DNA of 64,000 nt from Limnanthes douglasii subsp. nivea. Lineage: Eukaryota; Streptophyta; Magnoliopsida; Brassicales; Limnanthaceae. The notes under the pieces were generated by a model. It was given only the letters and a program-made list of their open reading frames with translations, did not search any database and was not told the DNA's origin. The stretch is from positions 292,620,009 to 292,684,008 of the forward strand of contig JAUPFV010000004.1 of NCBI GenBank assembly GCA_036936605.1, in the 5' to 3' direction. Within the stretch, counting starts at the first letter, position 1, and every line of letters starts with the position of its first letter. Positions 36,086-48,384 of this stretch are shown piece by piece. Both the position numbers and the translations under genes were made by a program.

Positions 36086-36176
36086 CTGGACACCTCATTC
36101 AAACCTCCCCGCGCCACCAGGGTAGGAAAAAGTATGCCCCCTAATATTTACATTGGTATTTAACAAGTAAATAGTT
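36086..36176. other. conserved block between the convergent genes of F
   Basis: GGACACCTCATTC, CCTCCCCGCGCCACCAGGG and TATGCCCCCTAATATTTAC are retained in spite of the age of the element. Confidence 0.55.
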
Positions 36177-36187
36177 ACATAAAAACT

Positions 36188-39100
36188 TTATTCTAAATAT
36201 AACCTGAGATGCTCAACATTCCATGGGTGCTTCAAAGCTCTCCCTTCTTTGTCTTGGAGCCTATATATCCCAGGTTTGATTTTCTCACAGACCCATAAGG
36301 GCCCTCCCAGTTTGGAGCCAATTTACCGAACTGCTTCTCTTTGGTATGTAAGAATACTTTTCCTAATACCTTATCTCCTGGTTAAAAATCTTTTCTTTTG
36401 ACCTTGGAGGCAAATCTGCTCCTCATCAAATCTTGGTAGTGTGTTGTTCTTAAGTGTGCTTTAACTCTTCTCTCTTCTACTAAGTCCAACTGATTCCTAA
36501 TTGATGTCTCATTAGCCTGTTCGGAATAGTTATGGACTCTGTATGATGGTAAAGTAGCCTCTATGAGGGTAATTTCATCCATCTCATACACCAAGGCAAA
36601 AAGAGACTCTTGTGTAGCAGCCCGAGGAGTAGTTCGGTAGGCCCACGATACTTCTTGTAAATAGCTTGGCCATTTCCCCGCAGTCCCCTCTAAATTCTTT
36701 TTTAATCCAGACAAAATGGTTCTGTTTGCAACTTCAACTTGGCCATTTTCTTGCGGATGGAAAAGAGAAGAAAAACGATGCTGAATGCATCTAGAAACAC
36801 AGAAATATTCCATGTCTTTATTATCAAACTGTGGCCCATTGTCTGTAGTAATATTTTGAGGGACTCCAAATCTGCAGCATAAATTGGATGAGATAAATTT
36901 AATGACAGCATTCGACGTGGTCCCTTCCAAGGGAGTTGCTTCTATCTATTTTGAGAAATAGTCAATAGCGACTATAATAGTATTGTATCCCCCGGATGCC
37001 ATGGGTAGAGGTCCAACTAAATTCATCCCTCATCTAGCAAAAGGTATTGGCTCAGAAATAGACTTCACAGGTATTGTTGGCACATGAATTTCATTCTCAT
37101 ACCTTTGACTTGGATCAAATTTCTTCACCATTTCTGTAGCATCTGCCATTATGGTTGGCCAATAGTATCCAGCTAATAAGACTCTCCGGGTTAGTGCCCT
37201 GTACCCATAGTGTGTTGAGCCCTCCCCATCATGCAGTTCGGAAAAAAAAACCTGGGATACTTCAAACCCCAAACAACGTAGGAGAGGTCTACTGAAATAT
37301 TTTTTGTAGAGAATTCCCCTTATCATCAAAAAAACCACATGCCTTGTATTTAATCTTTTTTCCAAGCTTTATCCGAAGGCAATGTCCCATCAGAAATATA
37401 TTGAAAGAGGGTATATCTTCAGTCCTTAGGTTGGATCACATGTATGCCCATACTTTCCCCATCTTCTTTGTTCTGACCTAGCTGTATGGACAGGCATTCT
37501 TGTATGTTAATCTAAGGGTGGGATTCAGAATATGCTATAGTTGCTAGAGAGTCTTCATGTGTATTCTCCGATCTGGGAATATGTTCATAGCAAACACTTT
37601 TGAAGTCTGCTTCCGTTTCTTTCAGAATGAGTAAATACTTGACCAGTTGTTCTTTCTTGGCCTCAAACTGAACTTGAGCATGGTGGATGAGCAATTGAGA
37701 ATCACTCATTAACTGAACCCTCTTAGCTCCACATAGGAGAGCTAATTTAATACCAACTATAGTTGCTTCATATTCGGACTCATTGTTAGAGGCCTTAAAC
37801 TCAAAGAAAATAGCTTGATACATTTTATCACCATACAGAGAGGTTAAGAAAATTCCAGCTCCACAACCCATAGTGATTGATCCACCATCAGTTCGGACCA
37901 CCCATTATTTCTTGGATTTATCTTCTGAAGTTTGTTTAGAGCTCTTGTCCGCATGGAATTCTAACAAGAAATCAACTATTGATTGAGCTTTAATTGTTGT
38001 TCTGGAGGAAAAATCAATGTTGTAATCGCCCAATTCTACTGACCACTTGGTCATCCTGCTTGATATATTTGCCTTTTGAAAAACATTCTTTAGTGGAAAA
38101 AACGTCCGGACAATAATAGAATGAGATTGGAAATACGGCCTCATCTTTCTTGTTGCAATCACTAAGGCTAGTGCCAACTTTTTTAACTTTAAATATCTTC
38201 TTTCAGCATCCAACAAACTCTTACTGATGTAGTACACCGGACGAGGATAATTGTCCACTTCTCTTACCAATACAGCACTTATAGCACATTCTGATACAGC
38301 CAGGTATATATAAAGCTTTTCTCCTTGAATGGGCTTGAAAAGAGTCTTTGATGAGGATAAATGTTTCTTTATCTCAACGAATGCTTGGTTACACTGTGGG
38401 GACCAACTGAAGTCTTTGATGACCTTGAAATAAACCTATTTAAGGCAGCCAACCTTCCGGCGAGCCTTTGAACTTCTTTAACATTTCGAGGAGGATCCAT
38501 TTCAATAGTGCATTAAGTTGATCCGGTCGGGATGGATACCTTTCCTATTTATTATGTAACCTAGAAACTTTCCAGGTCGGACTCCAAACACACATTTCTC
38601 TGGATTCAATTTCAAATTCAGAGCTGCCAAGTTAGCAAATGTTTCTTGAAGATCACTTATGTGCAAATCCTCCTCTAGGCGTTTAACCATCATGTCATCT
38701 ATGTATACTTCCGTATTTCTACCGATCTGATTAGCAAATTTTTTGTTCTCCAACCTTTAATAAGTAGCTCTAGTATTCTTTAACCCGAAGGGCATTACCT
38801 TGTAGCAATGGAGACCTCTATCTGTAACAATAGTAGTGTGATCTTGATCATTCAGATCTACTTGTATCTGATTATACCCTGAGAATGCATCCATGAAGGA
38901 CAGCAACTTATTTCCAGATGTAGAGTCTACCAGTTGATCTATTCGAGGAACATGATAAAGATCCTTTGGGAAAGCTCTGCTAAGGTCCGCTAAATTAATA
39001 CATATACGTCATTTTCCATTCTTTTTCTTGACTAACACCGGATTGGCAGTCCATAGAGGATGTTGAGATTCTTTAATGTTCCCCATCTTGGTCAGCCGAT

Positions 39101-41780
39101 CAACTTCTTGAACTATCACATCTGTTTTTCCTTAGAAAAATATCTTCTTTTCTGTACAACAGGTGCAACATCACTCCGGATGGACAACTTGTGTAAAATA
39201 ACGCTTGTTGGTAGCCCAGTTACATCACTATTGCACCAAGAAAACACATGCTGATTGTTTAGCAAAAAAGACAACAACTTCTTCTTTAAATCTGGCGCCA
39301 TATTGGAACCAATCTTGACATTCTTACCCTCTGCAAGGGAGTGAATTTCAACTTCTTCAATGGATATTATAACACTAGGAGCCTCTTTGGGGTCATCAAT
39401 CTCACTTTCCTTAGTAGAATGCTCATAGTAACTCTTAATCTTCATTAATTCGAATTGCCCCCAATATCTTAGGAGCAAGAGTTGTTGCATAACACTCTCT
39501 GGCTATCTTCTGACTACTTTGGACAATGCCTACTTGTGCCTCAACTGCATATTTTAAACACTGATGGACTGTTGAGGCCACAACATGCATTTTGGAAAGC
39601 CAAGACCTCCCAAAAATCATGTTGTATGATGTGGGGCAATCTACCACAACAAATGGCACCCTCGTCATATTTTTAAAAGACCATTTGCCCAACAACACTT
39701 CTTCTTCAAACTCCCCAATTACATCCGCAGTACTATCTGTGAAAGCCACAATAGTTATGTTCGAACGTTGAATAACGACCGGATTCCTCATCTGTTTGTA
39801 GGAGCTTAAGAACATGATGTTTGCCGAACTGCCTCTATCTATCAGAATTCGGCGTATATCATTCCCCTTATTGATGCTCCTATAACCACCACATCCTCAT
39901 GGGGTCCAGCAATATTCCTTAGATCCTCCTCATCACAAACTATGAATGGGAAATTGGATTGGAACTGATGGGAAGACATTCCCTCTTCTAATTGAGTTTC
40001 CAAATTATGGACATGCCTCTTCTTTGATGAAAGGATAGGTGGAGTTACAGTATCCCCTCCAAAGATAGTTAATGACTCAAAGAAATTTATCAGTCCGGAT
40101 ACTATCTTGTTTTGTTATGTTATCACACCCACCTTATTCTGAGTTGGATCTGGATCCAAATATTTTAGAATCCACGTCGAACCTCTCAAGGATGACAATT
40201 GCCCCTTATTGAGCAGACGTTCCAGGGTTGTTTATAGGACCTGTCTGAGGAGCATTGTCAAGTCTGTTTCCACTTCATATTTTAACATACGCTTCCAGTT
40301 TTCCCCTCTTAATAATGTTCTGAACTTATTGTTTCAATGTTATGCAGTCTAGAGTATTATGGCATATATCATTGTGATACGGACAAAAACAAGTGTTTCG
40401 GTTTTCTCTGAGGGACTGCAATGACGCCGCTTTCGGAAATGTACTTCATCCTTAGTTTTATCATACATTGTAGCTACATTTTCTCTTTAACTCTGCAAAC
40501 CACTCAGGTTGGACCCAAGGACCCCTCTACCCCTTGATTGTTGGCTTTGGGTCTGGTTCTGGTTGGATTGAGTTTGCTTAGACCAGTTAGATCCTTGTCT
40601 GGTCTCATTAGCCTTGTATCTGGACTGGTTAGCGGTTGGAAGAGCTGTTATGGTGGACCTCATTTGACGGTGCACCCTGGTTTTCTTTGTTTCCTCCACA
40701 TTAATATGCTTTCCCACTTGATTTAACAAGCCACCCTAATTCATAGCTTTCTTTTAGGTTATAGAATCAGCTAAGTTCCCAGGATTCAACCCATGTCTTA
40801 GATAAGCAATTTCTACCTGCTCAAAGCATTCTGCTAATCCATTCTTAGTATTCACAAATCGACTTATGTAGTCTTTCAAAGATTCGTTTGGTTCTTGGGC
40901 ATAGTGGATAATGGTATCCTCGTTACCTTTCAATTCTTTATTCCCAACGAATTGCCCCCGGAATGCAACCCAAAATGTATCAAAGTTCCTAATACACCCT
41001 TGAGGTAAGCTATTATACCATTTAAGAGCACTTCCCGTAAAAGTTTGGGAGAAGTCTCTGCACAAGAATTTATCATCATCATCAAAATACATTATAAAGT
41101 TCTTGAATTTCTCCAGATGGTTGTCTGGATCCCGACATCCATCATATTTTTCCATCTTGGAGCTATCAAATCTTTTAGGAAGGTGTTCGGACCGTATTTT
41201 TGCAGACAAAGGTGATTGCCTCCAGTTTTTATTACAACTACAGACTGTATCTTCATTAGGAGTTGCGAAAATACGTGGTTCGGAATGAAAAACAAAAGGA
41301 TCTATCAGCAACCGATCAGCATGTTTATGTCACGATCCTTTACCCAAGTGCATTTTAAGCCTACCATGCATGTCCCTCTTTCTTAAGTGATTTTTGGTCA
41401 GTTTTATCTTTTTACTAGATCTCCCCTCTTCACTGCTTGATGACAAAGATTCTTCGAGCTCAGCCTCATTCGAAGAGCTACTGGAGGACTCTGGCCTAGA
41501 ACTTTCAACAGGCTTAGACCGATGTGTCTTCTTTGAACTGAGATGAGTCTTTTTTGAACTAAGGTGAGTCTTTAGTGATGGCTCATTCTCCCCAGGATTT
41601 CCAGTATGGTGAAGGACTGACGCTCCAGATTTCTCCTTGATACCTTTCTCTGTTTTTTTTTATGGCCCTCAGTGCCTCTATCCCTGTCCTCGGCTAATCT
41701 CGCTCCTCAACAGTGTATTCCATATTTTCCTTCCCTGTTTCCACCTCAGGAGGTAAAGTACGTTTCTCATCCGGATCCAT
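36188..41780 (-). pseudogene. element F gag-pol, heavily decayed
   Basis: The ancestral gag start is about ATG 41780. Recognisable parts: gag core (RFDSSKMEKYDGCRDPDNHL, 41311-40754); protease remnant in which the active-site region near 39830 reads through a frameshift (GSSANIMFLSSYKQM region); in-frame TAA after RINED (39437-39435); RT N-terminal part (39490-39116) and YIDDMMVK loop (near 38700); RNase H (DGGSITMGCGAG); integrase (VLLAGYYWPTIM; TDNGPQFDNKDMEYF; NGQVEVANRTIL). The ancestral integrase stop is near 36188. More than ten stops or frameshifts separate the pieces. Confidence 0.82.
39435..39437 (-). other. in-frame stop between protease and RT (F, TAA)
   Basis: Context GAT-TAA-GAG-TTA, at the same codon position (after R-I-N-E-D) as the stops of B, D and E. 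Confidence 0.55.
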
Positions 41781-41831
41781 CCGAACTGTTTTTCTCACTG
41801 GTTTTGAATATAAAATCCAGACACCGTCGTG

Positions 41832-41849
41832 CTCTCATTGTGGTCGCCA
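41832..41849 (-). other. element F primer binding site
   Basis: Minus-strand TGGCGACCACAATGAGAG, a mutated form of the site in D and E, next to the 5' LTR. Confidence 0.6.
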
Positions 41850-41852
41850 GTT

Positions 41853-42211
41853 TGGTTTGGTTTATTTTGGGCTGTGGATAGTTTTGTAAAATGTTTTAAT
41901 AAGTTTGGGGTGTTTTGTGTTTAGTGTGAAGAGTAGTGAGATAATTAAGTAGCTTGTTAGTATTAAATTCTGATCACCCTCATTAATTGGAGTGGTCGGG
42001 ATATTTATACTTTAATTATTGACCCATGGGCTTACCGGGTCGGGTTGTGAAACTGGTTCAAGGACCCATTAGTTTTTAAATAGATTAGCGAATAACTTAG
42101 TCAAAAGTTATTTACGTTTGTCCTGTTTGGATTTATAGTGGTGTAATATGGTCCGAATTACCGCTGTTCGAATTAATAGGTTGGCTGTGACTGTAAGATC
42201 CGAACTCATCA
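41853..42211 (-). repeat. element F 5' LTR (right copy), 359 bp
   Basis: Ends are TGGTTTGGTTTATTTTGGG and CCGAACTCATCA, followed by AAATA. Confidence 0.88.
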
Positions 42212-42216
42212 AAATA

Positions 42217-43405
42217 GAAAGTGTAATTGTAGTTCTAAATTCCACTGTATTTGTGTGTAAATATGAAACTTTGCAATACTTTTATATACTTTCAATCTGT
42301 TTGCAATACTTATATTTAAATCGTCATATTTTCAAATATAAAAAAATAATACATCTATATAAACCAAATTTATTTTCAATGATTATTAAATAAAAAAATA
42401 AGATAACGGTTTTCTTTAAAATAAAAATAAAAATATTTTAAATTATAGTAATATATAACATTTTCTTGTATTTTGAAAGTACTAAATAAATAAAAAATTG
42501 TTTTACACATTTGCATAGCATACCCTAGTGAAGCAATGTGTCTAAAATAGGTACAATAAACCGAAAAAATTACAAAAACAAAGTATAAATAACTAAATTA
42601 AAAGTACAAAAAACCAAAAAAAAATACAAATCATTAAGAATGAATGACGAGGAAGTGGTGGTGACCGCATACGATGAAGAGAACGCAACGACTCCATATC
42701 ATTCATGTAAAAAACTTATGTGGCATATATCATTAAAAAAATACCTCAATCGTGATGAGTATTTAAAAGCTATACCATAATCGAATACGGGTCATGGTTT
42801 CACAATAGATAGAGAACCATGGTTAGTAGAGGAAATTTTTTGTCACAACAATATACATCTTAGAGATTTTGATATGAGAATTTATGCATTACTTTTGATT
42901 TAGTGGGATACTAATTTAAAACAAACCACAATGTTAGAGAGAATTGTATAATTTACTTTTATAATCGAAAGTTGTAGATTTTTAAAAACTTTCTTTCTTG
43001 TGATATAACTGAGGGTTATATGGGTTAAAGATTTTAAAATAAAATCTAAAAAATCGTCGAAAATTGTAAGATATTGAGACAAAAGAGAATTAATAATGAA
43101 ATAAATATAAAGATTGAACATTGTAGATGTTAGTCATCGAAAAAATCAAATATTTAGATAATAAAAATATTCAACCTCCATAAAAATAGATGGAAAATAT
43201 AAAATCAAAATTGATGAGTACTACATATGATTTAAAAAAAATTAATGTTTTTAATATATTTAATTTAAAACCCGGTTATTTTGAGACTCATTTTTAAAAA
43301 ACGAAATATTTACTTTTTTTAGTTTGACAAAACCAAATGTGACATCATCATATTTAATGTTAAAAATCTTAAAATATTCAAAATCCATAACATAAGGGTA
43401 AAAAG
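42217..43405. other. gene-free AT-rich DNA
   Basis: Apart from a short ORF remnant at 42640-42903, nothing recognisable is seen. The minus-strand ORF at 42900-43121 is low-complexity. Confidence 0.5.
42640..42903 (+). pseudogene. unrecognised ORF remnant of 87 codons with one internal stop
   Basis: From ATG 42640 (MNDEEVVVTAYDEENATTPY) the frame is open to TAG 42901 except for a TAA at 42778. Its composition is less AT-biased at the start than its surroundings, which is the only reason to list it. No domain is recognised; it could be a gene-capture fragment or chance. Confidence 0.25.
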
Positions 43406-43407
43406 TA

Positions 43408-43653
43408 CTCCCTCTGTCTCATAAGTGTCTTTCTAGAAGAGATTTTTTTGTCTTATAATCTATGTCGTTTTCGTTTTCCAATGCAGTATTATTACATGTA
43501 TTCCACTTCCAACCAATAAAATAATTAACTTTATGTAAAAGTTATTAACTCCACCAATCAAATTTATTTTCTTATATTCTTTCAAAGTCATTATTACATT
43601 TCTTAATATTGGTGAAGAAACCTTAAACGACTAATATTATGAGACGGAAAGAG
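43408..43653. mobile_element. Stowaway-like (Tc1/mariner) MITE, 246 bp
   Basis: The left end CTCCCTCTGTCTCATAA pairs with the right end TTATGAGACGGAAAGAG, flanked by TA on both sides (43406-43407 and 43654-43655). The CTCCCTC-GTC terminus and TA duplication are typical of Stowaway. Confidence 0.85.
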
Positions 43654-43667
43654 TATTATTAAAAGAA

Positions 43668-44522
43668 GGGTGAAGCTATTTCCCCCATAAATTTTATTAT
43701 TTCCTCCATCATTCATAAAAGACTCCATCTTGTTATTTCCTCCATAAAGGAAAATCCCAATTTATCCTAGTTTTAATTTTACATCAAAAATTCAAATTTC
43801 TCCAGTAACTATCCACCTTCACCTCTTATCTTCTAACCCTAAAAAACCCTAACCACACCAAACAATTTTGAAGCAGTTTCTGGAGTTCCAAAGATAAAAA
43901 TCTATCGTTAATCTTATTTTTATTTTAAATATAAGGGTTGAAATATCGAATAAAATCTCTTTTTAAATCTATGATTTTTTTTGCATAATGAGTTATAGGA
44001 ACTCTATACGCAGATAAAAAAAACTTGTTAATCGTTTATAATCGAGTTCCTGCATATCGAGTTACTAGTTTAATCGTTTTTTAATATCAATTTCTGGTTT
44101 ATTTGTTTATTTCTTGTATATTGAGTTCATAATATAGATTTTATGTGGTTTGATCAGTGTCTGTTGATTGAGTTTTTTTTAAAATATTATATGTGATTCT
44201 GAGTTCACGTGCTTTAAAAAACATGTTATTCGGGTTCCAAGTCTCGGAACTACATGTTTTGTTTTTGAAAAAACATGTAATTTTGTGACTAATTTTAAAA
44301 ATAATTGAGTTTTTATGTTTTTTATTGTTTAATTTTAGAAATTAAATCATATTTATCTTAATGATGTGTTTGCTGTAATAAGGGTTTCATAATAGATAGT
44401 GGCATCAAATTATAAATTCGAAAGTAAATAAAGGGCAAGAAGGTAAAAACAAGTGTTTAGTGTTTTATTAAAAATTTAAAATGGAGGAAATAATAAATCT
44501 TATGGAGGAAATAGCTTCACCC
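43668..44522. mobile_element. Mutator-like non-autonomous element, 855 bp
   Basis: Terminal inverted repeats of about 40 bp (left GGGTGAAGCTATTTCC, right GGAAATAGCTTCACCC) are flanked by a perfect 9-bp duplication TTAAAAGAA at 43659-43667 and 44523-44531. A 9-bp duplication and long inverted ends starting with G indicate the Mutator superfamily. No ORF lies inside. Confidence 0.85.
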
Positions 44523-44687
44523 TTAAAAGAAAGGAAAAAAATAAAAAATACTATAGAAGTCAAACAACAAAAAGAGAAAAAAAAAATTAAAAAAAAATTC
44601 TCTATGTCAAACATTGGTGCTAAATTCCGGAAGTAAAAGTTGAAAGAATATAGAGAAAGCAGTGCATGCTGATTGGGTGAAAGCCCA

Positions 44688-44693
44688 TATAAG
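44688..44693 (+). promoter_or_regulatory. TATA box of the 45174-45842 gene
   Basis: TATAAG follows a GCCCA motif (a common plant promoter element) about 480 bp before the favoured ATG, leaving a leader of roughly 450 nt. Confidence 0.45.
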
Positions 44694-45173
44694 AAGAGAA
44701 GGTGATCCATCAAAATCAAATCAGATTCACATTTTCAAATCCCAAAGTCCAAGCCCTATTCTATCATCTCCAATTCTCTATCTATCAACAATTTTCCGTT
44801 TCCGATTCCAATTCAGATTCGATTCGATCTTCTTCTATGGCGTAGAAGCTAATTCAATCACTCTTCTACAAACAAGCCTACATCTGAAACTGTATCTATC
44901 AAAGACGGCCTTAATCGAATTCGAGAATACAGAACTCATTTCTCTGTTGTTGTTGTTGTTCTTGTTGATAAGAGTGTGATTTTTGGTGGGTCTGGTTCAT
45001 TTTTCGATTTAGGATAGAAAATCCTATGCTTTGATCGATTGTAGATTTGTGTCCCCTGTTTGTGTTTTTGATGAATTTGATCGATCTTGAACCAGTTCTA
45101 GATCGGTGAAATGGTCTGTTTCCATACCTCGATCTCGGTCTGCAATTCCGTTGACCGACTTCCAACAACAATC

Positions 45174-45842
45174 ATGGCGAACACTATGAATTCACTCGAT
45201 TCGAACCACAAAACCAGGCTTATCAACAACCACAACCACAACCATCTACACAGGAACAGAAAGATATCCAATTCATCGTCTCAGAACAGCTACTCCAAAT
45301 TCCCGGTGGACTGCGATCAATCTCGATCCGCGGCGGTCGACGTTTTAATCCTAATCGCCGTGATCACAGCTTTCGGTTTCCTCTTATTCCCTTACGTAAA
45401 GTTTCTCTCGATCAACATGGTCCAAATCATCGGATCGATCGGTTATTTGGTGAAAGAGGAAATGATGGAGAATCCATTGATTTACGGTTCCATTTCGCTT
45501 AGCGTCTCTTTGGTGGCTATTGGTTTATGGCTTGTGCTAATCTGTACAAGCAGGAGATGCAGGAACCCAAACTGCAGAGGACTTAGAAAAGCAGCTGAAT
45601 TCGATATTCAGCTGGAGACAGAAGAGTGTGTTAAGAACTCCAATATTTTGGTGAAGAATGGTGGTGTCAAACGAGGGTTGTTCGAATTGCCTCGCGATCA
45701 TCACAGGGAATTGGAAGCTGAGCTGAAGAAGATGGCACCGCCGAATGGAAGAGCTGTGCTGGTTTTCAAAGCAAGGTGTGGATGTTCTGTAGGAACATTG
45801 GAGGTTCCTGGACCGAAGAAGCAAAGGAAGATCAAGAAGTAG
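45174..45842 (+). CDS. small two-membrane-segment plant protein ('ribosomal protein L34e superfamily' type annotation)
   Basis: 222 codons from ATG 45174 (MANTMNSLDSNHKTRL). The start was chosen for its context AATCATGG; an in-frame ATG at 45111 would add 21 residues. A His/Asn-rich polar N-terminus (residues 18-30) is followed by hydrophobic segments at about 54-75 and 103-125, a cysteine pair motif CRNPNCRG (129-136), a conserved KAAEFDIQLETEECVK block and a basic C-terminus (KKQRKIKK). Plant databases commonly label such proteins as L34e superfamily; that name is from memory, and the sequence does not look like a ribosomal protein. A membrane location is inferred from the two segments. It is intact, single-exon and the only non-transposon gene here. 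Confidence 0.85.
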   Translation: MANTMNSLDSNHKTRLINNHNHNHLHRNRKISNSSSQNSYSKFPVDCDQSRSAAVDVLILIAVITAFGFLLFPYVKFLSINMVQIIGSIGYLVKEEMMENPLIYGSISLSVSLVAIGLWLVLICTSRRCRNPNCRGLRKAAEFDIQLETEECVKNSNILVKNGGVKRGLFELPRDHHRELEAELKKMAPPNGRAVLVFKARCGCSVGTLEVPGPKKQRKIKK

Positions 45843-45962
45843 GATTCGGGATTCGGGGTTTTTTTTACCGGATTCTGCAGTGGAGTTTAGCTTCTCTGGT
45901 CAGTTTCATTCTCATGCTAAACATTTATAGAAAGTATGTTGTTTTAATTAAGATATAATCAG

Positions 45963-45968
45963 AATAAA
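45963..45968 (+). terminator. candidate poly(A) signal of the 45174-45842 gene
   Basis: AATAAA lies about 120 nt after the stop codon. Confidence 0.45.
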
Positions 45969-45969
45969 T

Positions 45970-46725
45970 TTGTATGGAGACTATATACAGCAGTTTATAG
46001 ATTGGAATATAAGAATCTGTTTACTCATATCGAATCGTTCTGTTTTGTGTTTTGTTGTTTGTATGATTTGCGTCGAACCCTTTTAGGTTTGTGATTAAGC
46101 TTAAAGTGAAGGAATTCGAATGAGTAGGGTAGGATTTGTTATCATTTGTTTTTGAGCTTTTCGGATTGTAGATATATACATATAGGATGATTGTTGTTAA
46201 GGTGGTGGAATTTAGAATTGCAGGAATTCATTTGCTATGCATTGTTCTTCGAACTTTTTGAATGGGGTCGATAGAAATGTGTTAAAGTTCGTTGCTACAT
46301 GTACTCATTGTAGAAGCTTAAATTGAAGACGAAAAGTTTTAGAAAATCGTTGGTTTTCCATCTACTGAACAAAATGTTGCTATACCATTACAGATTATTG
46401 CGTCGAGTCTGCAGAAAATGAAACGAAACCAGATCATTCTTGTGTTTTGTTTAGATTGAAAGTTTTGTCTGTGTTGAATATCTATACTAGTAGTTGTGAT
46501 TCGTGATTTAGTGATAGATAGATTTATTGGTATCACGTTGTTTCTCTCTAAGTAGAAGATAGTTTTACTTGTGTACACTGTAGTGTTTTCTTGAGCTAGT
46601 AGTCTGTATATGCATGATGTTGTCTGAGAACTAAAGGAATAGCCGAGACCTTAAAGGAAGAAGAAAAGGAAATTCTTGATAGCAGAATCATTCGAATTTA
46701 TGACTTTTGGTCTAGACAAAAACTT
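45970..46725. other. gene-free DNA after the host gene
   Basis: No coding sequence, RNA gene or repeat is recognised; the ORF at 46339-46578 lacks any domain. Confidence 0.5.
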
Positions 46726-46728
46726 TAT

Positions 46729-47043
46729 GCAACCAACTCGGCTACAGTTTAGAGCAGGAACAGCCGTATTGTTTTTTCCGAACCTGCAGACGCTACTCAA
46801 CGAGTACGCATAGGGTAAACCATCAGTCTGACGCAATAGCCTCCAAACCAACGTCAGAAGATAAACCACGCAACCATTTCGGCTACTGCTTAGGGCAGGA
46901 ACTGCTGTATTTTTTTTCGAGGGAACCGCAGCCGCTACTCAACGAATGCGCACAGGATAAACTGTCAGTGTGGCAGTAGTCTCCAAATCAAAACCGTCAG
47001 TCTGACGGTAGTCTCCAAACCAACATCAAAAAATAAACCACAC
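46729..47043. repeat. tandem duplication, unit about 141 bp
   Basis: Unit 1 begins GCAACCAACTCGGCTAC at 46729 and unit 2 GCAACCATTTCGGCTAC at 46870. Both carry GCTACTCAACGA, CAGTCTGACG-like and AGTCTCCAAACCAAC-like pieces; unit 2 has a further internal copy of the last part. Confidence 0.8.
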
Positions 47044-47107
47044 AAGATGCCAAACTCAATTAGAAAAAAAAATAGGTAAAAACACTCCGCTTAAAGACAT
47101 GAAAATG

Positions 47108-47227
47108 AAAACTATATTTTCTTAGTAAGAATTGTTAGAAGTAAATCTACCCGAAGAAAACCAATGTAAAACTATATTTTCTTAGTAAGAATTGTTAGAA
47201 GTAAATCTAACCGAAGAAAACCAATGT
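47108..47227. repeat. 60-bp perfect-period tandem duplication
   Basis: Two 60-bp units starting AAACTATATTTTC differ at one base (CTACCC and CTAACC), so the duplication is recent. Confidence 0.9.
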
Positions 47228-47540
47228 TTTATATATCTGTTGGTTTTTATATGAAAATATAAATTTACTTCTATCCAAAAAGTGTAATGTTGAATAATAT
47301 AGTCATACGTTTAGGATATTGTAGTAAGTTAGTTTCACGTTTCATCAACTTTTAAAGGTAGGTGGTCACCAAACTACTCATTTTTTTTCAAACTCCCTAC
47401 TATTATTAGTTGGACATACCACTAATTCAAATATCTACGTGTAAAATTTAAGATAAATATCACATCACACACCACTAGTGCTAATTTTTCGTGGGTTCCA
47501 ATAGAAATTTAAGTTAAATATCACATCCACACCACACGCC

Positions 47541-48198
47541 TACTGCTGTTATCGACCGGATCCTTCTCGGTTCTGAACGGACCGGACCGCTAAGCTTCTC
47601 GGTTCGAAACGGATCGGACCGCTAATTTTTCGGTTCTAATTTTTAGAATCGGACCGAACCGTTAAGTTTTCTTAACAGTTTTATCCGATCCGGTCCGATT
47701 CGATTCGGTTCTGGTTCCAGTTCGGTCCGAGTTTGGTCTGGTCTCGTTTCGGTCTATTTCGATTCGGTCCGGTTACGGTTCGGTCCACTTAAAAAAATTA
47801 AATCCCATTAAAATTTGATTTTTAACTTTTTATATTGAAGTACATGATATAAAAACTAAAGTTTATAAGTTAATCTTTCGATTTTTTTAAAAAATCGGTA
47901 ATTAACTATTAATTTTGGTACTATAAATAATAATAATAATTAATTGGTTCTCACGGTTTTATTGGTCCGATTTCTTATCGGTTCTATCGGTTATATCGGT
48001 TCGATTCCGTATCGGTTCTATCGGTTTACTGGTTTTATGGGTTCGATTCCATATCGGTCCTATCGGTTTTATCGGTTCGGTTCCTAACCGGTTTTTTGTT
48101 TCGGTTCCTTATCAGTTTTTTGTTTTTAGAATTGAACCGTGAACCGAACCGTTAAGGTTCGGTCCGGTTCTTATCGGTTCGGTGCGTTGACAACCCTA
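47541..48198. mobile_element. hAT-like MITE 1, 658 bp, rich in CGGTTC/CGGTCC
   Basis: The perfect 8-bp duplication CACACGCC is at 47533-47540 and 48199-48206. The right end TTGACAACCCTA reads TAGGGTTGTCAA on the other strand, a common hAT-type terminus; the left end TACTGCTGTTATCG is an eroded match. The interior is a degenerate array of CGGTTC, CGGTCC and ATCGGTT words. Confidence 0.6.
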
Positions 48199-48206
48199 CA
48201 CACGCC

Positions 48207-48384
48207 TAGGGGTGGCAATTCAGGTGGTGTTTGGCCCGACCCGGCCCGACCGGGTTTTGTCCGGCCCGGCCGGGTTTTGTCCGGCCCGAACTTAGAACGG
48301 GCTGGGTTCGGGCTCAAGTGTCAAAAAAGCGGTTCAAACAGGCCGACCCGAACCTGACCCGCGGACGGCCCATTGCCATCCCTA
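48207..48384. mobile_element. hAT-like MITE 2, 178 bp, rich in GGCCCG
   Basis: Terminal inverted repeats TAGGGGTGGCAAT and ATTGCCATCCCTA (one mismatch) with an 8-bp duplication CACACGCC/CACACGCG (48199-48206 and 48385-48392). The interior has GGCCCGACC and GTCCGGCCC repeats. ORFs across it are compositional artefacts. Confidence 0.75.

Larger units (their letters stand above)
32413..42211 (-). mobile_element. element F: old Tat-like Ty3/gypsy retrotransposon
   Basis: The 5-bp duplication AAATA flanks it at 32408-32412 and 42212-42216. The left LTR lacks its last 12 bp; about 29 differences over 350 bp were counted by hand (near 8%), the highest of the four measurable copies. Gag-pol (minus) and the antisense gene (plus) are riddled with stops. 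The polypurine tract and 3' LTR end are lost in a small deletion near 32766. Confidence 0.88.

Noticed and set aside
45174..45842. Ribosomal protein L34
   Set aside because: Two hydrophobic segments and a Cys motif do not fit a ribosomal protein; the family label used in plants appears to be a legacy name.
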